Shown here: positions 7,980 through 16,487 of the stretch, in pieces
Layout of the letters: the number at the start of each line of letters is the position of its first letter
Position numbering within the stretch: position 1 is the first letter of the stretch
Assembly: GCA_964538025.1 (NCBI GenBank)
Contig: CAZICZ010000001.1
Span: forward strand, 248,001-312,000
Length of the DNA: 64,000 bases
Direction: 5' to 3'
Origin: UBA5078 sp964538025
Lineage (GTDB): Bacteria; Pseudomonadota; Gammaproteobacteria; Pseudomonadales; Pseudohongiellaceae
Made by a program: the position numbers and the translations under genes
The notes under the pieces: generated by a model
Seen by the model: only the letters and a program-made list of their open reading frames with translations
What the model was told of the DNA's origin: nothing
Databases searched by the model: none

Positions 7980-9149
7980 ATGAAAGCCTTTTTGACTGCA
8001 GGTCTTTTCCTGCTCTCCACCGCCTGCCTCAGCAGTGTGACCCACGCCGAACAGAACCGGATTATCAATGGCAAGCGGGCACAGATATCACAATATCCCT
8101 GGCTCGCCAGCCTGTTCATCGCGAGCGTGAATGATCCGCAGTCCGGCGGGGGTTGCGGGGGCAGTCTGATTGCCTCGCGCTGGGTGCTGACGGCAGCACA
8201 CTGTTTTCTCACCGAAGACGGCAATGCGGTCAGTGAGGGCGTCGCCGCGCGCACCACCGTGACGCTGAACACCACCAACATCAACGAATCGATTTCCAGC
8301 AATGCCATCGTAAGCTCGGCATCCCGCGTCATCGTGCACCCCAACTACAATCCCAACAAAACCAGCAGCCAGAACACCCACGATTTTGATATCGCACTGG
8401 TGGAGCTCAGTACGAGCGTCTCCATTACGCCGGTGCGCCTGTACACCGGAGCCCTCCCGACCGGCATGCCGACCATTGTGGCGGGTTGGGGCGCGACAAA
8501 GGGCGATGGCACCAGTTCCTCGGATGACTTGCTGGCAACGCAATTGCTGGTCAGCAAGCCGGCGGTGTGCAGTGCCGCGCACGAGGGCAGCATCACCAGC
8601 AACATGCTGTGCGCCGGGGGATACACCAATAGTGACACCTCGGATACCTGCCAGGGCGACAGCGGCGGTCCGCTCTTCATGCGACTGAAACAGCAGGGCG
8701 CCGTGCAGATCGGCATTACCAGTTTTGGCGGTAGTGATTCGGCGGGATGCGGCACGCCCAACTCGCCGGGTGTCTATGCGAATGTGGCGCAGCTCTTTGC
8801 GTTTGTGACCAGCCATGTTGCCGGGGTGGCGACACTGAGCTCACTGACGGACGCCTCCATCAGCTATAACGCCTATGATGCAGCCAGTGATTCCGTGATT
8901 GTCCCCAAGGTCTACAACGGCAGCGTCAGTTACGCGGTCACTCTCAAACATACGGGCAACTACAATTTCTCGCTGGCGGCCGCCACTGAAAACAGCAGCG
9001 ACAACATGGATGCTGTGCCTGCGTTTTTCGACGGGGGCGCCAATGTGCTGATCCTGCCGCTGGTAAAAGTAGGCAACGACACTTTCAACGTGCGCCTGAA
9101 GCATTTGGGGGATTTCAAGTTCGCTCTGGAAGCGGCCGACGCGCCCTGA
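7980..9149 (+). CDS. secreted trypsin-like serine protease with C-terminal tandem beta repeats
   Basis: Exported S1-family endopeptidase of 389 aa. The ATG at 7980 has AAGGA nine bases upstream; a second ATG at 7974 is possible. The signal peptide ends THA before EQN. Zymogen activation would occur at R-IINGK (27-28). The triad is His74 (TAAHC), Asp137 (FDIAL) and Ser228 (CQGDSGGP). Asp222 sits six residues before the Ser, the chymotrypsin position 189, predicting Arg/Lys specificity. After the protease (about 28-280) comes a tail of about 105 residues with two similar segments ending LKHTGNYNFSLAAA and LKHLGDFKFALEAA, probably a binding or anchoring module. No autotransporter or T9SS signal is seen. 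Confidence 0.93.
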   Translation: MKAFLTAGLFLLSTACLSSVTHAEQNRIINGKRAQISQYPWLASLFIASVNDPQSGGGCGGSLIASRWVLTAAHCFLTEDGNAVSEGVAARTTVTLNTTNINESISSNAIVSSASRVIVHPNYNPNKTSSQNTHDFDIALVELSTSVSITPVRLYTGALPTGMPTIVAGWGATKGDGTSSSDDLLATQLLVSKPAVCSAAHEGSITSNMLCAGGYTNSDTSDTCQGDSGGPLFMRLKQQGAVQIGITSFGGSDSAGCGTPNSPGVYANVAQLFAFVTSHVAGVATLSSLTDASISYNAYDAASDSVIVPKVYNGSVSYAVTLKHTGNYNFSLAAATENSSDNMDAVPAFFDGGANVLILPLVKVGNDTFNVRLKHLGDFKFALEAADAP

Positions 9150-9212
9150 GCGCTCGCCGTGCCAGGACGCTTGACTGAAGCACGTCTTTCCCTGCGGGCG
9201 TGGTAAGCGGGG

Positions 9213-11717
9213 TCACAGCCGGGGCTGGGGGGCGAAATCGAACTGCCAGGCATTGACCCAGCCCGTAACCTCTTTCGCGGGCATCGGTCTGGCAATGGCA
9301 AAGCCCTGCGCGATATCACAGCCCATGCCGCGCAGCTCCAGCATATGCTGACGCGTCGCCACGCCCTCTGCAACGACGGTCCGGTGGAAGGCATGCGCCA
9401 GAGCGATAATGCCCCGCACGATGTTCCGATCCTCGGCACTTTCCATCATGGCCATTACAAAACTTTTGTCGATCTTCAGCTCGTCCACGGGCAATTGACG
9501 CATGTAGGTCATGGAGGAATAGCCCGTTCCAAAATCATCCAGAGCCGTCTGCACACCCAGGGCGCGACACTCCACCACGCGATCCCGCATTCGCTTGAAA
9601 TCGGCAATCCGCGACGTCTCTAAAATCTCCAATACGATATTCTGCGGGCGCGCGACCTCATAGGCATCGAGAAGGGACTTGAGCTGCGAGACAAAATCCG
9701 GGCTGAGCAGGTGATCGGGGGCAATGTTGATACTGACGGGCAGCTCCATGCCTCGGGCCAGCCATTCGCAGTATTGCCTGATCGCCGTGTTCATGACCCA
9801 ATACCCCACATCGATCTCCAGCGGCAGGCCATTGAGATAGGGGATGAATTCATCGGGGCCACGAAGGGAGCCGTCTTCCTGCGGCCAGCGGATGAGCGCT
9901 TCAAGTGAACTGACCTTGCCCTGCCGCAGATCGATCTTGGGCTGGTAATACAGCACCAGCGCGTCCGTGGCCAAAGCATTCTCGATGGCACTCAATCGCC
10001 CCTGCCGCGCGCGGCTTTCATTGTCTTCATCGGCATCAAACAGGCAATAGCGGTTGCGGCCGCTCTGCTTCGCGCGATACATCGCCTGGTCCGCGAAGCG
10101 CAGCAATTCGTCGGCACTGCGTTTGAGATCGGGGTACACCGCAATGCCAATGCTGGCGCTCAGATGATGTTCAATGCCGTCGAGTTGCACCGGGGTGCGC
10201 GTCACTTCCAGCACCCGGTTAATGATCTCTATCAGGCTTTCACGGCTCGCGAGCTCAGTGAGCAGGAGCACGAATTCATCGCCGCCAATGCGGGCGACGG
10301 TGTCCTGCCCCCGCAGCACCTGACGAATCTGGTTGGCGATATGCACCAGCATTCTGTCGCCAATTTCATGCCCGTAGCGGTCATTGATCTCTTTGAAGTT
10401 GTCCAGATCGATGAAACATACGGCAAGCATTTCATCGTGGCGATTCGCATGTTCGATCGCCATGTCCATACGATCGTCCAGCAGGCGACGATTCGGCAGA
10501 CCGGTCAAGGCGTCATAGTGCGCAATGCGGTTCAGCTCCTTCTGGTGCTCCTTGATCTGGCTGATGTCGCTGAAGATCGCAATGTAGTTTTTAACTTCCC
10601 CGTTGCCATCCTTGACGGCATCAATGGACAGAAGCTCGGCGTACACTGAACCGTTGCGGCGCCGGTTCCAGATTTCGCCATGCCAGCCACCGGTCTCATG
10701 AATGGAGCGCCACATGTCTTCATAAAATTCTGGCGACTGACGACCCGAACTCAGAAGCGACGGGTTTTTGCCCAGGATCGCCTCGCGCTCGAACCCGGTA
10801 ATGCGCGTGAACGCATCGTTCACCTCGAGTATCTGGCTGTTGGCATCGGTGATGATGATCCCCTCCTGACTGGAGGCAAACACCTTGGAGGCCAGCAGCA
10901 GCTGGTCACGCTGAGCCTGCTCCTCGGTCACATCCTGAATATAGCCATGCCACAGCGTTGATCCGTCGGACTCCCGCTCCGGTGTGGAATTGCCTTCTAC
11001 CCAGAGGAGTCCCAGAGTGGGGTGATTCACGCGGTAGCGCTCGTGCCATTCGGTCAGATGTTCGGCGGAATATTGAATACTCGCTGAGATGCGCGCCAGA
11101 TCATCCGGGTGCAGCACCTGGAACACCCGTTCTGCATCTTCCCGCACCTCGGCGGCCGTCCAACCGTAGATTTCCATGATCCGTTCGGAGGCGAAGGGAA
11201 AGTGGGAGCTGCCATCGGGACGCAGCCGGTATTGATAGACATACCCGGGCAAATGGGCGACTAGCCGATTGAAACGCTCAATATTGGCCGTGTTCTCCAT
11301 CTCCAGCGTGCGGCGCTCGGTGGTGTCGAGATGGGAGCCAAACATCCACACCGGCTCGCCCTGTTCATTGCGGATCAGCACTTCGCCCCGATCGAGCACC
11401 CACACCCAGTGACCCGCCTTGTGGCGTATGCGCACCTCTGCCTCGTAGCGCGGCGTTTCGCCGCCGAAATGCCGCGCCAGTGCCGTTTCCACGATGGCCT
11501 TGTCATCCGGGTGCAGCACCGCGTCCCAGGTCGCAATCGAGGTGGGTTCCAGTTCGCTCAGGGTGTATCCGATGATATTGGCCCAGCGCTCGTTAAAGCG
11601 GGTTTCGCCGGTTTTGACATTCCACGCCCAGGTTCCAATGCCCGCGCCTTGCAGCAGCAGCTGCGTCAGACAGTTGTCATCCAGCGGCAATGATTCGGAG
11701 CGTGGTGGTGTTGTCAT
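9213..11717 (-). CDS. PAS-PAS-PAS-GGDEF-EAL c-di-GMP signalling protein
   Basis: Cytosolic protein of 834 aa with three PAS sensor domains (about 20-135, 150-265, 275-395), a GGDEF domain (about 405-560) and an EAL domain (about 575-825). The GGDEF has an intact ARIGGDEF active-site loop with an inhibitory RGQD I-site five residues before it, so diguanylate cyclase activity is plausible. The EAL keeps SLEALIRW, the E of LEILET, LDDFGTG, KIDKSFV and QG, but EGVE is EGVA, which loses one metal-site glutamate. No membrane segment is present; the PAS domains probably sense a cytosolic ligand or redox state. It is transcribed alone. Confidence 0.94.
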   Translation of the reverse strand: MTTPPRSESLPLDDNCLTQLLLQGAGIGTWAWNVKTGETRFNERWANIIGYTLSELEPTSIATWDAVLHPDDKAIVETALARHFGGETPRYEAEVRIRHKAGHWVWVLDRGEVLIRNEQGEPVWMFGSHLDTTERRTLEMENTANIERFNRLVAHLPGYVYQYRLRPDGSSHFPFASERIMEIYGWTAAEVREDAERVFQVLHPDDLARISASIQYSAEHLTEWHERYRVNHPTLGLLWVEGNSTPERESDGSTLWHGYIQDVTEEQAQRDQLLLASKVFASSQEGIIITDANSQILEVNDAFTRITGFEREAILGKNPSLLSSGRQSPEFYEDMWRSIHETGGWHGEIWNRRRNGSVYAELLSIDAVKDGNGEVKNYIAIFSDISQIKEHQKELNRIAHYDALTGLPNRRLLDDRMDMAIEHANRHDEMLAVCFIDLDNFKEINDRYGHEIGDRMLVHIANQIRQVLRGQDTVARIGGDEFVLLLTELASRESLIEIINRVLEVTRTPVQLDGIEHHLSASIGIAVYPDLKRSADELLRFADQAMYRAKQSGRNRYCLFDADEDNESRARQGRLSAIENALATDALVLYYQPKIDLRQGKVSSLEALIRWPQEDGSLRGPDEFIPYLNGLPLEIDVGYWVMNTAIRQYCEWLARGMELPVSINIAPDHLLSPDFVSQLKSLLDAYEVARPQNIVLEILETSRIADFKRMRDRVVECRALGVQTALDDFGTGYSSMTYMRQLPVDELKIDKSFVMAMMESAEDRNIVRGIIALAHAFHRTVVAEGVATRQHMLELRGMGCDIAQGFAIARPMPAKEVTGWVNAWQFDFAPQPRL

Positions 11718-11863
11718 TTTAGGGTGTCAGTGTGTTGACCGGCAGGTGAACGGTGTCCGGTCTGTCGCGGCGGAGCACTTTTTTGCCATGCTACGGGGCG
11801 GCCTGCTCACTGACAAGCCTCACGGCGAAAGTTGGCAGCGTCGGTTCCCGTGCGTTGAAGCCC

Positions 11864-13246
11864 CTAAGGGAAATAGCGCGCGAGATTGTCCACCGCATCC
11901 TCATGTTGTTGCGCCGCGGCTTGTTCAAATAACTGCTTCGCCTTCTCCCTGTCCTGTGGCACGCCCTCCCCCGCCAGCGTCATTTGCCCCAAGATATTTT
12001 GCGCATTGGCGTGCCCGCGTTCCGCAGCACGCGCATACCACTGTGCCGCCTGCTGGAGATCCACCGACACTCCCCTGCCCTGGGCATAGAGCACCCCCAG
12101 GTTGAACTGGGCATCGCTGTCCCCGCTCGCCGCGGCGCGCTCATACCAGCGCAGCGCTTGCTGCGGATCCTGCGCCACGCCCTGTCCGTAGTCGTACATC
12201 ATGCCGAGACTGAACTGGGCGCGCGCATGCCCCTGATCGGCCGCGCGCAGCAGCCATTCGCGCGCCAGGGTCAGGTCCTGCACCACGCCCTCGCCATTGC
12301 GGTAAAGAATGCCGAGGTTATTCTGTGCCCGGGCGTTTCCCTCTTCCGCCTTCGCGCGCCACACACTCAGGGCAGCGATGACATCTCCGCGTGTGTATGC
12401 TGCAAGTGCCTCATCCAATTCATCACGCCACTGTTGGCGGCTGGCAGCCTGTTCCAGAATGGCGCGATTCTCCTGTGTGGGCGGTGGTTCGGAGTCACCG
12501 AAGATGGCAGCCAACCAGTGTCCGTCGGTCGGGTTGGGAAACACCACGTACTGATGACCGAACTTGTCCCGGTCCTCCTCCATGACGGCAATCCGCCCCT
12601 CGATATCGCCCCGCACGTAGAATTTGCGCCGAAAATCATTGAGGCTGTCGCCGAGCATCACCACCACCTGATAGTCCGCCATGATCGCATCCTGTCGAGG
12701 TTCCTTGTTGGAGGAGTCCCGCAACACCGTCACATGGTTTGCATCGGCAAACGGGAATCCCACACGCGTCAGATTGGCCAGCGCGAAGGCCTCGGTCTGC
12801 TCTCCCTGATCGCGACTGGTCACGTAGAACACCTCCACACCATTGCGGGCACAGAATTCCAGAAACGCCAGCGCGCCGGGCGTGGCCGTCACCTGGTTCG
12901 CCTCTACCCAGCGGTCCCACAGGGCGTCATCAAAAAAATCCATGCGCTGCTTCACAAGGGCGCCCCAATAGCTGAGCGGGTGCAGCACGGTATCGTCCAC
13001 GTCGGTGATCACCGCCAGCGGTTTGTCCCCGGATTGACGCGCCTGCAAGGCCGCCTCAACGTGCAGACGGGCGATGTTGAAGCCCTGGTAATACAGCGCC
13101 TGATATTCGGCGGCCGTCTGCTTCCACGCCAGGGCATAGGTCAGCGGATTGCCCTGGGCCACCCGTTCATCCGGCGCTTCCTGGGCGTAAGCGGTGGCTG
13201 CAAAACACAGCCCCAGCAGGGTAAGGCGCAGGTCAGGCATTGTCAT
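11864..13246 (-). CDS. e(P4)-type acid phosphatase/5'-nucleotidase fused to Sel1 repeats
   Basis: Periplasmic HAD-superfamily phosphatase of 460 aa. After a signal peptide ending AYA, the region to about residue 250 follows the e(P4)/class C acid phosphatase pattern: LTYALAWKQTAAEYQALYYQGFN, motif I DVDDT with Asp82 and Asp84, a VTSRD motif and GDSLNDF. These enzymes dephosphorylate nucleotides such as NMN and AMP. The C-terminal part (about 275-455) holds four to five Sel1 repeats of the form LGxxYxxGxGVxxDxxxAxxWxxxAAxxG. The classical lipoprotein Cys is not evident. It overlaps the end of the upstream Na/Pi transporter gene by 14 bp, so the two are coupled and likely act together in phosphate acquisition. 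Confidence 0.88.
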   Translation of the reverse strand: MTMPDLRLTLLGLCFAATAYAQEAPDERVAQGNPLTYALAWKQTAAEYQALYYQGFNIARLHVEAALQARQSGDKPLAVITDVDDTVLHPLSYWGALVKQRMDFFDDALWDRWVEANQVTATPGALAFLEFCARNGVEVFYVTSRDQGEQTEAFALANLTRVGFPFADANHVTVLRDSSNKEPRQDAIMADYQVVVMLGDSLNDFRRKFYVRGDIEGRIAVMEEDRDKFGHQYVVFPNPTDGHWLAAIFGDSEPPPTQENRAILEQAASRQQWRDELDEALAAYTRGDVIAALSVWRAKAEEGNARAQNNLGILYRNGEGVVQDLTLAREWLLRAADQGHARAQFSLGMMYDYGQGVAQDPQQALRWYERAAASGDSDAQFNLGVLYAQGRGVSVDLQQAAQWYARAAERGHANAQNILGQMTLAGEGVPQDREKAKQLFEQAAAQQHEDAVDNLARYFP

Positions 13247-14942
13247 GAGAATCTCCGGCAGCAGGCTGCGCTTGTGGGGGGGTTAAGGGCGGTGTGGCGT
13301 CCACCGGACTTGCAGGCGGCGTCAACACCACCCGGGTCTGGCGAATGTAGCGGTCCAGATAGAGGGCCGCCTTGGTCGCCTGATCGATCACGCGGTGCAG
13401 GTCACTCATGCGCTCAAGGGAAAGAGCCATACGACGCGGGTCGAGCTCACCCGCGGTGCCAGCATGCAACAAGGCACCCTTGAAGGACTGGTATTCTGCT
13501 TCGAATGCGGCCCGGGCCTCGTTCAGTGTGCCAAGCTGCCAGTCCTGTCGGTCCACGCGCGCAAGGTCCAGCAGCGTGACGGCATGAATCCTCAGCTGAT
13601 TGCGTGCCTGATCCAGCAGGGGCACCGGCAGTTCAACAAGAGGATGCGCGGCAACCATCTCCTGCGCATGTTCGGCAAGATTTACCAGATACTGTGCGAC
13701 ACGCTGGGCATCGGGCAGCGCACTGAGCTGATCGCTTGCCAGGCCGTGGCGGGGAATCCCGCTGGCGAACTCGCTGATGGCATAACTGAGATTCTCCAGC
13801 ACACGATGGCCCGCCTCCAGATGCGGATTGTGACGATCTTCGGTACTGATGGCCTCATTGGCCAGATGCCGCGCGAGGCTGTTCATGCGGTGCAACTCCT
13901 GCGCCAGTGCATCGAAGGCCATGCTGGGGGTCTGCTGCACGTTGCGGTCAAGGAATTGTGGCCGGCTTGCATCCTCCTCCGTGGATTTGAAGCGCCGTTC
14001 CAGAAATCGCACCAGCTGCCCGGTGAGGGGCCACATGATCAGAATCCCAACCAGGTTGACCAGCGTGTGGAAAATTGCCAGCGAGGTGGCGACGGGGCTT
14101 TCCGATGAAATCAGCGCGGTGATGCGCTCCACTCCCCACAGCAGAAAGGGCAGGAGCAGGAAAGACACGGTCCCTGTGACCACGTTGAACAGCACATGGG
14201 CGCTCGCCGCGCGCTTGGCCGGCGCGGTTGCCCCAATGACGGCGAACAGCCCCGTGGTGGTGCTGCCGACATTCGCGCCGATCACCATCGCCGCGGCCGC
14301 TGTCAGGGGAATAAGCCCGCCGGCCGCAGCCGTCAGAGTCACCGCCAGCGAGGCGCTGGAGGACTGCATCAGGACGGTCAGCACGCTGCCGACCACCAAA
14401 AACAGCAAGAGGCTCAGAATGCCATGTCCCGCCCAGCGTTGCAGGATCGCGACGTCACCGAGCCCGTCGAAAGCGCCACGTAGCACATCGATGCCGAGAA
14501 AGAAAAGGCCGAACCCGGTCAGCGCACGACCCAGCGCACTGGCGCGGCCATTGCCGGTCGTAACGGACAGCGTCATGCCCACGCCGATCATGGGCATGGC
14601 AAGGGCCTGGAGGTCGAGGTTGAAGCCCAGCAGGGCGACGATCCATGAGGTGACCGTAGTGCCCAGATTGCTGCCATAAATGATGCCCACCGCCTGCCCC
14701 AGACTGAGCAGGCTGGCATTGACGAAACCCACGGTGGTGAAAATCACCGCACCGGAGGACTGCACGAAGGCGGTAATGAGTATGCCGGACACAATGGCGC
14801 GGGCACGACTCTGGGTGGCCGCCGACAGAATGGTGCGCAGGGTATCTCCCGCAGCGGTCGTCAGGCCCTCTGTCATCAGCTTCATGCCCAGCAGAAAGAG
14901 GCCGATGCCCCCGAGGAAGGTGAGAACTGCACCGATGCTCAT
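13233..14942 (-). CDS. Na+/phosphate cotransporter, NptA-type with PhoU-like domain
   Basis: Inner-membrane sodium-coupled phosphate transporter of 569 aa (PNaS family). The N-terminal half (1-330) has about eight helices with the two inverted QSS motifs of the family, FVQSSGA and LMQSSSAS. The C-terminal cytosolic part (about 370-550) is helical and PhoU-like. The ATG at 14942 starts at the first helix (MSIGAVLTFLGG); a longer frame upstream is not supported. A GAGGGAG box lies about 12 bases upstream of the ATG. It shares a 14-bp overlap with the phosphatase gene downstream, suggesting that released phosphate is imported by this protein. Confidence 0.9.
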   Translation of the reverse strand: MSIGAVLTFLGGIGLFLLGMKLMTEGLTTAAGDTLRTILSAATQSRARAIVSGILITAFVQSSGAVIFTTVGFVNASLLSLGQAVGIIYGSNLGTTVTSWIVALLGFNLDLQALAMPMIGVGMTLSVTTGNGRASALGRALTGFGLFFLGIDVLRGAFDGLGDVAILQRWAGHGILSLLLFLVVGSVLTVLMQSSSASLAVTLTAAAGGLIPLTAAAAMVIGANVGSTTTGLFAVIGATAPAKRAASAHVLFNVVTGTVSFLLLPFLLWGVERITALISSESPVATSLAIFHTLVNLVGILIMWPLTGQLVRFLERRFKSTEEDASRPQFLDRNVQQTPSMAFDALAQELHRMNSLARHLANEAISTEDRHNPHLEAGHRVLENLSYAISEFASGIPRHGLASDQLSALPDAQRVAQYLVNLAEHAQEMVAAHPLVELPVPLLDQARNQLRIHAVTLLDLARVDRQDWQLGTLNEARAAFEAEYQSFKGALLHAGTAGELDPRRMALSLERMSDLHRVIDQATKAALYLDRYIRQTRVVLTPPASPVDATPPLTPPQAQPAAGDSHDNA

Positions 14943-15112
14943 GGTCTTGCGAACTCCCTCTGCCCCCGGACGATTTTGCCCCACGGCCCTGCACGAAAGA
15001 GTACAAAGAAGCCCGACCAACAGCAATTGCCGGTGGCGTGGCACCTTGCAATGCCGTGGCGTGCGTGGCACAGCTGTGTCAGTATTGCCCACTTCCCACA
15101 CAGGACACGCAC

Positions 15113-15763
15113 ATGCACATGAAAGTCGCCATCTTTGACTGGGATGGCACCGTGGTGGATTCCATCGAACATATCGCGAGCAGTCTGCACCAGGCGGCGG
15201 CCGATCTCGGCTTTCCCACGCTGGAAAAGGCCGCCTACCGCAACATCATCGGACTGGGCATGGTGGATGCCCTGAAGACTCTGTATCCCGGCGTAGAAGA
15301 CCCCGACATAGAAGCGATCCGTCAGGCCTACAGCCGCTATTTCTTTGCCAAGGAGGCTACCCCTCAGCAGATTTTTGCCGGCATGGAGCCCTTGATCAGC
15401 GAGTTGCGGGACGCAGGCATCGGGCGCGCGGTGGCCACTGGCAAAAGCCGTCGCGGGCTCGACGCAGCCCTGCACTCCAGCGGCTTGCGGGAACATTTCG
15501 ATGTCACCCGCTGCGCCGACGAAACCCGGTCAAAACCGGACCCGCGAATGCTGGAAGAGATTCTGGCGTTCTATCAGCTCTCCCCCAAGGATGCCGTCAT
15601 GATCGGGGACACCACCTACGACCTGGAGATGGCTCAGCGCCTCGGCATGCCCTCAATCGGCGTGCGCTGGGGCGTCCATGATGACGCCCTGCTCTCGCGG
15701 TATTCGCCCGTCGCGCTGGTCAGCACCACACGCGAACTGCAGGACGTGCTCGCGCGCCTTTGA
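15113..15763 (+). CDS. HAD-family hydrolase (phosphoglycolate phosphatase-like)
   Basis: Cytosolic phosphatase of 216 aa. Motif I is FDWDGTVVDS, with the two catalytic aspartates just after the N-terminus. ATGKSRRG carries motif II Thr, K-PDPRM is motif III, and GDTTYDLEMA is motif IV. The helical cap between motifs I and II places it in subfamily IA with Gph and YjjG-like enzymes. The substrate is not predictable. AGGA at 15102-15105 favours the ATG at 15113. It converges with the DUF1326 gene, 12 bp away. Confidence 0.88.
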   Translation: MHMKVAIFDWDGTVVDSIEHIASSLHQAAADLGFPTLEKAAYRNIIGLGMVDALKTLYPGVEDPDIEAIRQAYSRYFFAKEATPQQIFAGMEPLISELRDAGIGRAVATGKSRRGLDAALHSSGLREHFDVTRCADETRSKPDPRMLEEILAFYQLSPKDAVMIGDTTYDLEMAQRLGMPSIGVRWGVHDDALLSRYSPVALVSTTRELQDVLARL

Positions 15764-15775
15764 ACACGGCGGACC

Positions 15776-16411
15776 TTAGCCGGACACCCGCATCTGCGAG
15801 GTAAACCCGTTCGTGCCCGCGTACTGCCAGCTGGCATCCGCACTGCTGTGGCGATGGTCCACAGACTCGTACTGCACATACTGGTAGTAGGCCGTGTTGG
15901 GCAGCCCGTCGACGACGATGGGAGCACCGTTGAGCCCCGGGAGCAGGCGCATGACGACGGTGGATTCGGGCACCGAGAATTCAAGCTGTGCTTCGGCGCG
16001 GGTCACTGTGAGCGGCACCCGCTGCTTGCTACGCGCGAGACGGTCAAAGCCGGCAAAGATCACCGGAAACATTTTTTCAAACGTCGCGAACTGTGCCTCT
16101 GTCATGGCCTCATCAATATGAATGCGGGTCCAGTTGCCCATCAGAAAAGTCACCACGAATGAAATGCCGGCCAGATCGGCGCCCTCGAAATGCCCCTCGC
16201 GAATCTGGATCAAACGGTTACCATCGCAGCGCAGTTCCGTGGGCCGTCCAAAATTGCACGGGCAGGGAATCTCGCAGCTGCAGCATTCGGCGACATCGGC
16301 CACCATGCGATAGCGCTCCTCTGCCGCCAGCGTGAGAGGGCTGATGCCTGACAGGGCGGGCACTGCCACCAGGCCCCGGACCAATTTCCCGGTAAATTCT
16401 CGTCGTTTCAT
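15776..16411 (-). CDS. DUF1326 domain protein with probable Tat signal
   Basis: Exported protein of 211 aa. The N-terminus carries paired arginines (KRREFTGK) followed by a hydrophobic stretch ending LAAE, consistent with a Tat signal. The mature domain has the DUF1326 hallmark CSCEIPCPCNF, four closely spaced cysteines that suggest metal or thiol chemistry. The family's function is not established. It starts 77 bp downstream of a multicopper oxidase on the same strand, and the spacer between them is almost entirely a tandem octamer repeat. GGAGAC sits just before the ATG. Confidence 0.85.
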   Translation of the reverse strand: MKRREFTGKLVRGLVAVPALSGISPLTLAAEERYRMVADVAECCSCEIPCPCNFGRPTELRCDGNRLIQIREGHFEGADLAGISFVVTFLMGNWTRIHIDEAMTEAQFATFEKMFPVIFAGFDRLARSKQRVPLTVTRAEAQLEFSVPESTVVMRLLPGLNGAPIVVDGLPNTAYYQYVQYESVDHRHSSADASWQYAGTNGFTSQMRVSG

Positions 16412-16430
16412 GTCGGTCTCCTTTTTTTGT

Positions 16431-16486
16431 GTTCTTGTGTTCTTGTGTTCTTGTGTTCTTGTGTTCTTGTGTTCTTGTGTTCTTGT
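16431..16486. repeat. seven perfect tandem copies of an 8-bp unit (GTTCTTGT)
   Basis: The octamer begins at 16431, 16439, 16447, 16455, 16463, 16471 and 16479 with no mismatch, 56 bp in all. On the coding strand of the flanking genes it reads ACAAGAAC repeated. It starts two bases after the TGA of the multicopper oxidase and ends about 20 bases before the DUF1326 start, just upstream of its Shine-Dalgarno. Perfect short repeats are prone to slipped-strand copy-number change. Confidence 0.97.
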
Positions 16487-16487
16487 G

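Noticed and set aside
11718..11863. c-di-GMP riboswitch ahead of the phosphatase or sensor genes
   Set aside because: The GEMM conserved segments are not present, and the orientation does not place the region before a start codon of the c-di-GMP gene in a fitting way.
16431..16486. CRISPR-like repeat
   Set aside because: The units are 8 bp, perfectly contiguous, with no spacers and no cas genes. It is a simple tandem repeat.
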